Source: Anaerolineae bacterium (GTDB taxonomy: Bacteria; Chloroflexota; Anaerolineae; Aggregatilineales; Aggregatilineaceae). From it: a stretch of DNA of 64,000 bases. How positions within the stretch are numbered: position 1 is the first letter of the stretch; each line of letters begins with the position of its first letter. Where the stretch lies: assembly GCA_027494015.1 (NCBI GenBank), contig JAOSJP010000001.1, positions 434,001 to 498,000 of the forward strand. Direction: 5' to 3'. A program made the translations under genes and the position numbers. Of this stretch, positions 62,898-64,000 are shown in pieces. The notes under the pieces were generated by a model. That model did not search any database. It was not told the DNA's origin and saw nothing but the letters and a program-made list of their open reading frames with translations.

Positions 62898-63410
62898 GGG
62901 GCATGCAAAGGTTGTCAGCGACTCGCTTGGCGCGGGAGTATTGACCTCCTGACAGGGGTAGGTTTTTCATTCTTTGAGCGAAGAACCGTCCGATGCGCTC
63001 TCGCTCAAACCGTTAAAAACCTACCCCTGAGAGATTGACCTCCTCCCCAGCCTCGCTGCGCTCGGTTTGCCCCCTCTCCAACGTGGAGGGACGGACAAAG
63101 ATTGCATTGACGGCTAACGATGGATTACGGAAGGACAATGCAAGGGGAGAAACGAACCAGGAAGGCGACTTCGCGCAGCTGGTTGTAGGGGCGGGTTTGC
63201 AAACCCGCCCCTACAGGCCCTACCAGGCATCCGAGCTTCTCCTTCAGGCCGCCTGTTTCTTCCGTTGATTGTGATCGCTTGTCGTTACGCTAAATCAATA
63301 CTGTCTAATCTGTCCAACCCTCCACGTTGGAGAGGGGGCGGGGAGGCGCCTCAGCGCCGCGCGGGGGTGAGGTGAACCAGGGCGCAGCATTGATGCGCGG
63401 CGGTTGGGTA
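62898..63410. mobile_element. Composite: R1 with two nested insertions
   Basis: R1 left end at 62898 (GGGGGCATGCAAAGG, worn) runs to ATTGACCTCC. It is broken at 62951-63033 by a palindromic element (arms CAGGGGTAGGTTTTT/AAAAACCTACCCCTG, with ATTGACCTCCT on both sides, 62940-62950 and 63034-63044). R1 resumes to about 63090, where the central palindrome is split by an R4 element (63095-63315). R1 continues from about 63318 to its right part (CCAGGGCGCAGC). No gene is present between 62786 and 63478. Confidence 0.75.
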
Positions 63411-63433
63411 AACAAGGGAGCGCTCTGTATAAT
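63404..63433 (+). promoter_or_regulatory. Probable promoter of the final gene
   Basis: TATAAT at 63428-63433 with TTGGGT at 63404-63409 (spacing 18), 45 bases before the TTG start. The -35 lies at the edge of the R1 remnant. Confidence 0.5.
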
Positions 63434-63478
63434 TGAGGATGTGTTGTTCTGGGCTACATTGCTGGGGAGCAAGCGATC

Positions 63479-64000
63479 TTGAGGATCACGCTGTACGAGC
63501 ATGAGACGATTCTGCGCGAAAACCGGACGGAGTGGAACGAGCTGCTGGCGGACAGCGCGGCCAACCAGATCTTCCTGACGAGCGAATGGCAAAGCACCTG
63601 GTGGGAGGCGTACCATCCAGGGCGGTTGTCTGTGCTGGTCGCGCGCGATGATGTGGGGCGCTGGATGGGCCTCGCGCCCTGGTTCGTTGACACAAGTCCC
63701 GATGGGCGGCGGACAGTGCGCACGGTCGGCTGCGTGGACGTGACCGACTACCTGGACATCGTGGCACGGCGCGGGCACGAGGCGGCTGTCTTCGAATCTC
63801 TCGCTCGCTGGGTGGCGGGGCACACCGACGCCTTCGACGAGATCATGCTGTGCAACATCCCGGAGACTTCGCTCGCGCTCAAGGAGATGCCCCAGGCGGC
63901 GGAGGCGAACGGACTGGTGAGCACGGTGCGTTTGCAGGAGGTCTGCCCGATCGTCAGGCTGCCAGAGACCTTTGCCGACTATGTAAACAGCCTGGACAAG
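63479..64000 (+). CDS. GNAT/CelD-like acetyltransferase, truncated by window end
   Basis: The first 174 residues of a longer protein. A TTG at 63479, preceded by GGGGAG, opens LRITLYEHETILRENRTEW. FLTSEWQSTWWEAYHPG is the characteristic early motif of BioF2/CelD-type GNAT proteins (cellulose biosynthesis and FemAB-like acyltransferases). VGCVDVTDYLDIVARRG and FDEIMLCNIPETS follow in the usual order. The catalytic C-terminal GNAT half lies beyond 64000. The upstream frame is closed by TGA at 63434, and no ATG is better placed. Confidence 0.8.
   Translation, partial: MRITLYEHETILRENRTEWNELLADSAANQIFLTSEWQSTWWEAYHPGRLSVLVARDDVGRWMGLAPWFVDTSPDGRRTVRTVGCVDVTDYLDIVARRGHEAAVFESLARWVAGHTDAFDEIMLCNIPETSLALKEMPQAAEANGLVSTVRLQEVCPIVRLPETFADYVNSLDK

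Overview
The window is about 64 kb of GC-rich bacterial chromosome. I read it as Chloroflexota, probably a filamentous or surface-living member near Anaerolineae. This is an inference from gene content: many LysM proteins with Thr/Pro-rich (TPTPT-type) linkers, multi-GAF histidine kinases, PknB-like kinases with extracellular domains, a DUF1015/ACT/deacetylase operon, and families of short palindromic repeats in most intergenic spaces. No rRNA, phage, CRISPR array, transposase or integrase is visible.

Layout. 1-5.7 kb: a secreted beta-propeller/SH3 protein, glycerate 2-kinase and a four-GAF histidine kinase. 6.1-10.4 kb: pyrophosphatase, a zinc-finger protein and signal peptidase I on the minus strand, then YjbQ, a histidine phosphatase and a DUF4139 protein on the plus strand. 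10.5-15.1 kb: a Ser/Thr kinase with TPRs, a five-unit repeat array and a frameshifted glycoside hydrolase. 15.3-22 kb: a heterodimeric ABC exporter, stacked repeat elements, and iorAB. 22.1-34.5 kb: LysM L,D-transpeptidase, PknB-like kinase with an NBR1-like domain, a four-gene operon, two large secreted glycosidase-like proteins and a Nudix hydrolase. 34.6-43.2 kb: an SPFH pair, a GT-C glycosyltransferase, a NERD protein, two tandem LysM proteins and a zinc dehydrogenase. 43.3-50.6 kb: histidine kinase/sirtuin/response regulator-ATPase, a broken rhodanese, glutaredoxin, anti-sigma/sigma, and OsmC/HD. 51-56.4 kb: secD-secF, an LLM oxidoreductase and a frameshifted mutL. 57-64 kb: tRNA-Thr, uridine kinase, a VTT-domain protein, a T-box (Val) leader ahead of a methyltransferase and valS, a HEAT protein and the start of a GNAT/CelD-like gene.

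Themes. Much of the coding capacity concerns the cell surface (LysM, L,D-transpeptidase, glycosidases, deacetylase, signal peptidase, SecDF) and sensing (two histidine kinases, two Ser/Thr kinases, a response regulator, an ECF sigma/anti-sigma pair).

The least explained signal is non-coding. At least five short element families (R1 to R5 here) have terminal inverted repeats. Several R1 copies are flanked by 8-bp direct repeats, R1 copies are interrupted by other families, and one copy has expanded into a 5-core/4-spacer array. The second notable signal is a set of small frameshifts in simple-sequence tracts, including one in mutL. They may be assembly errors or the mark of a mutator.
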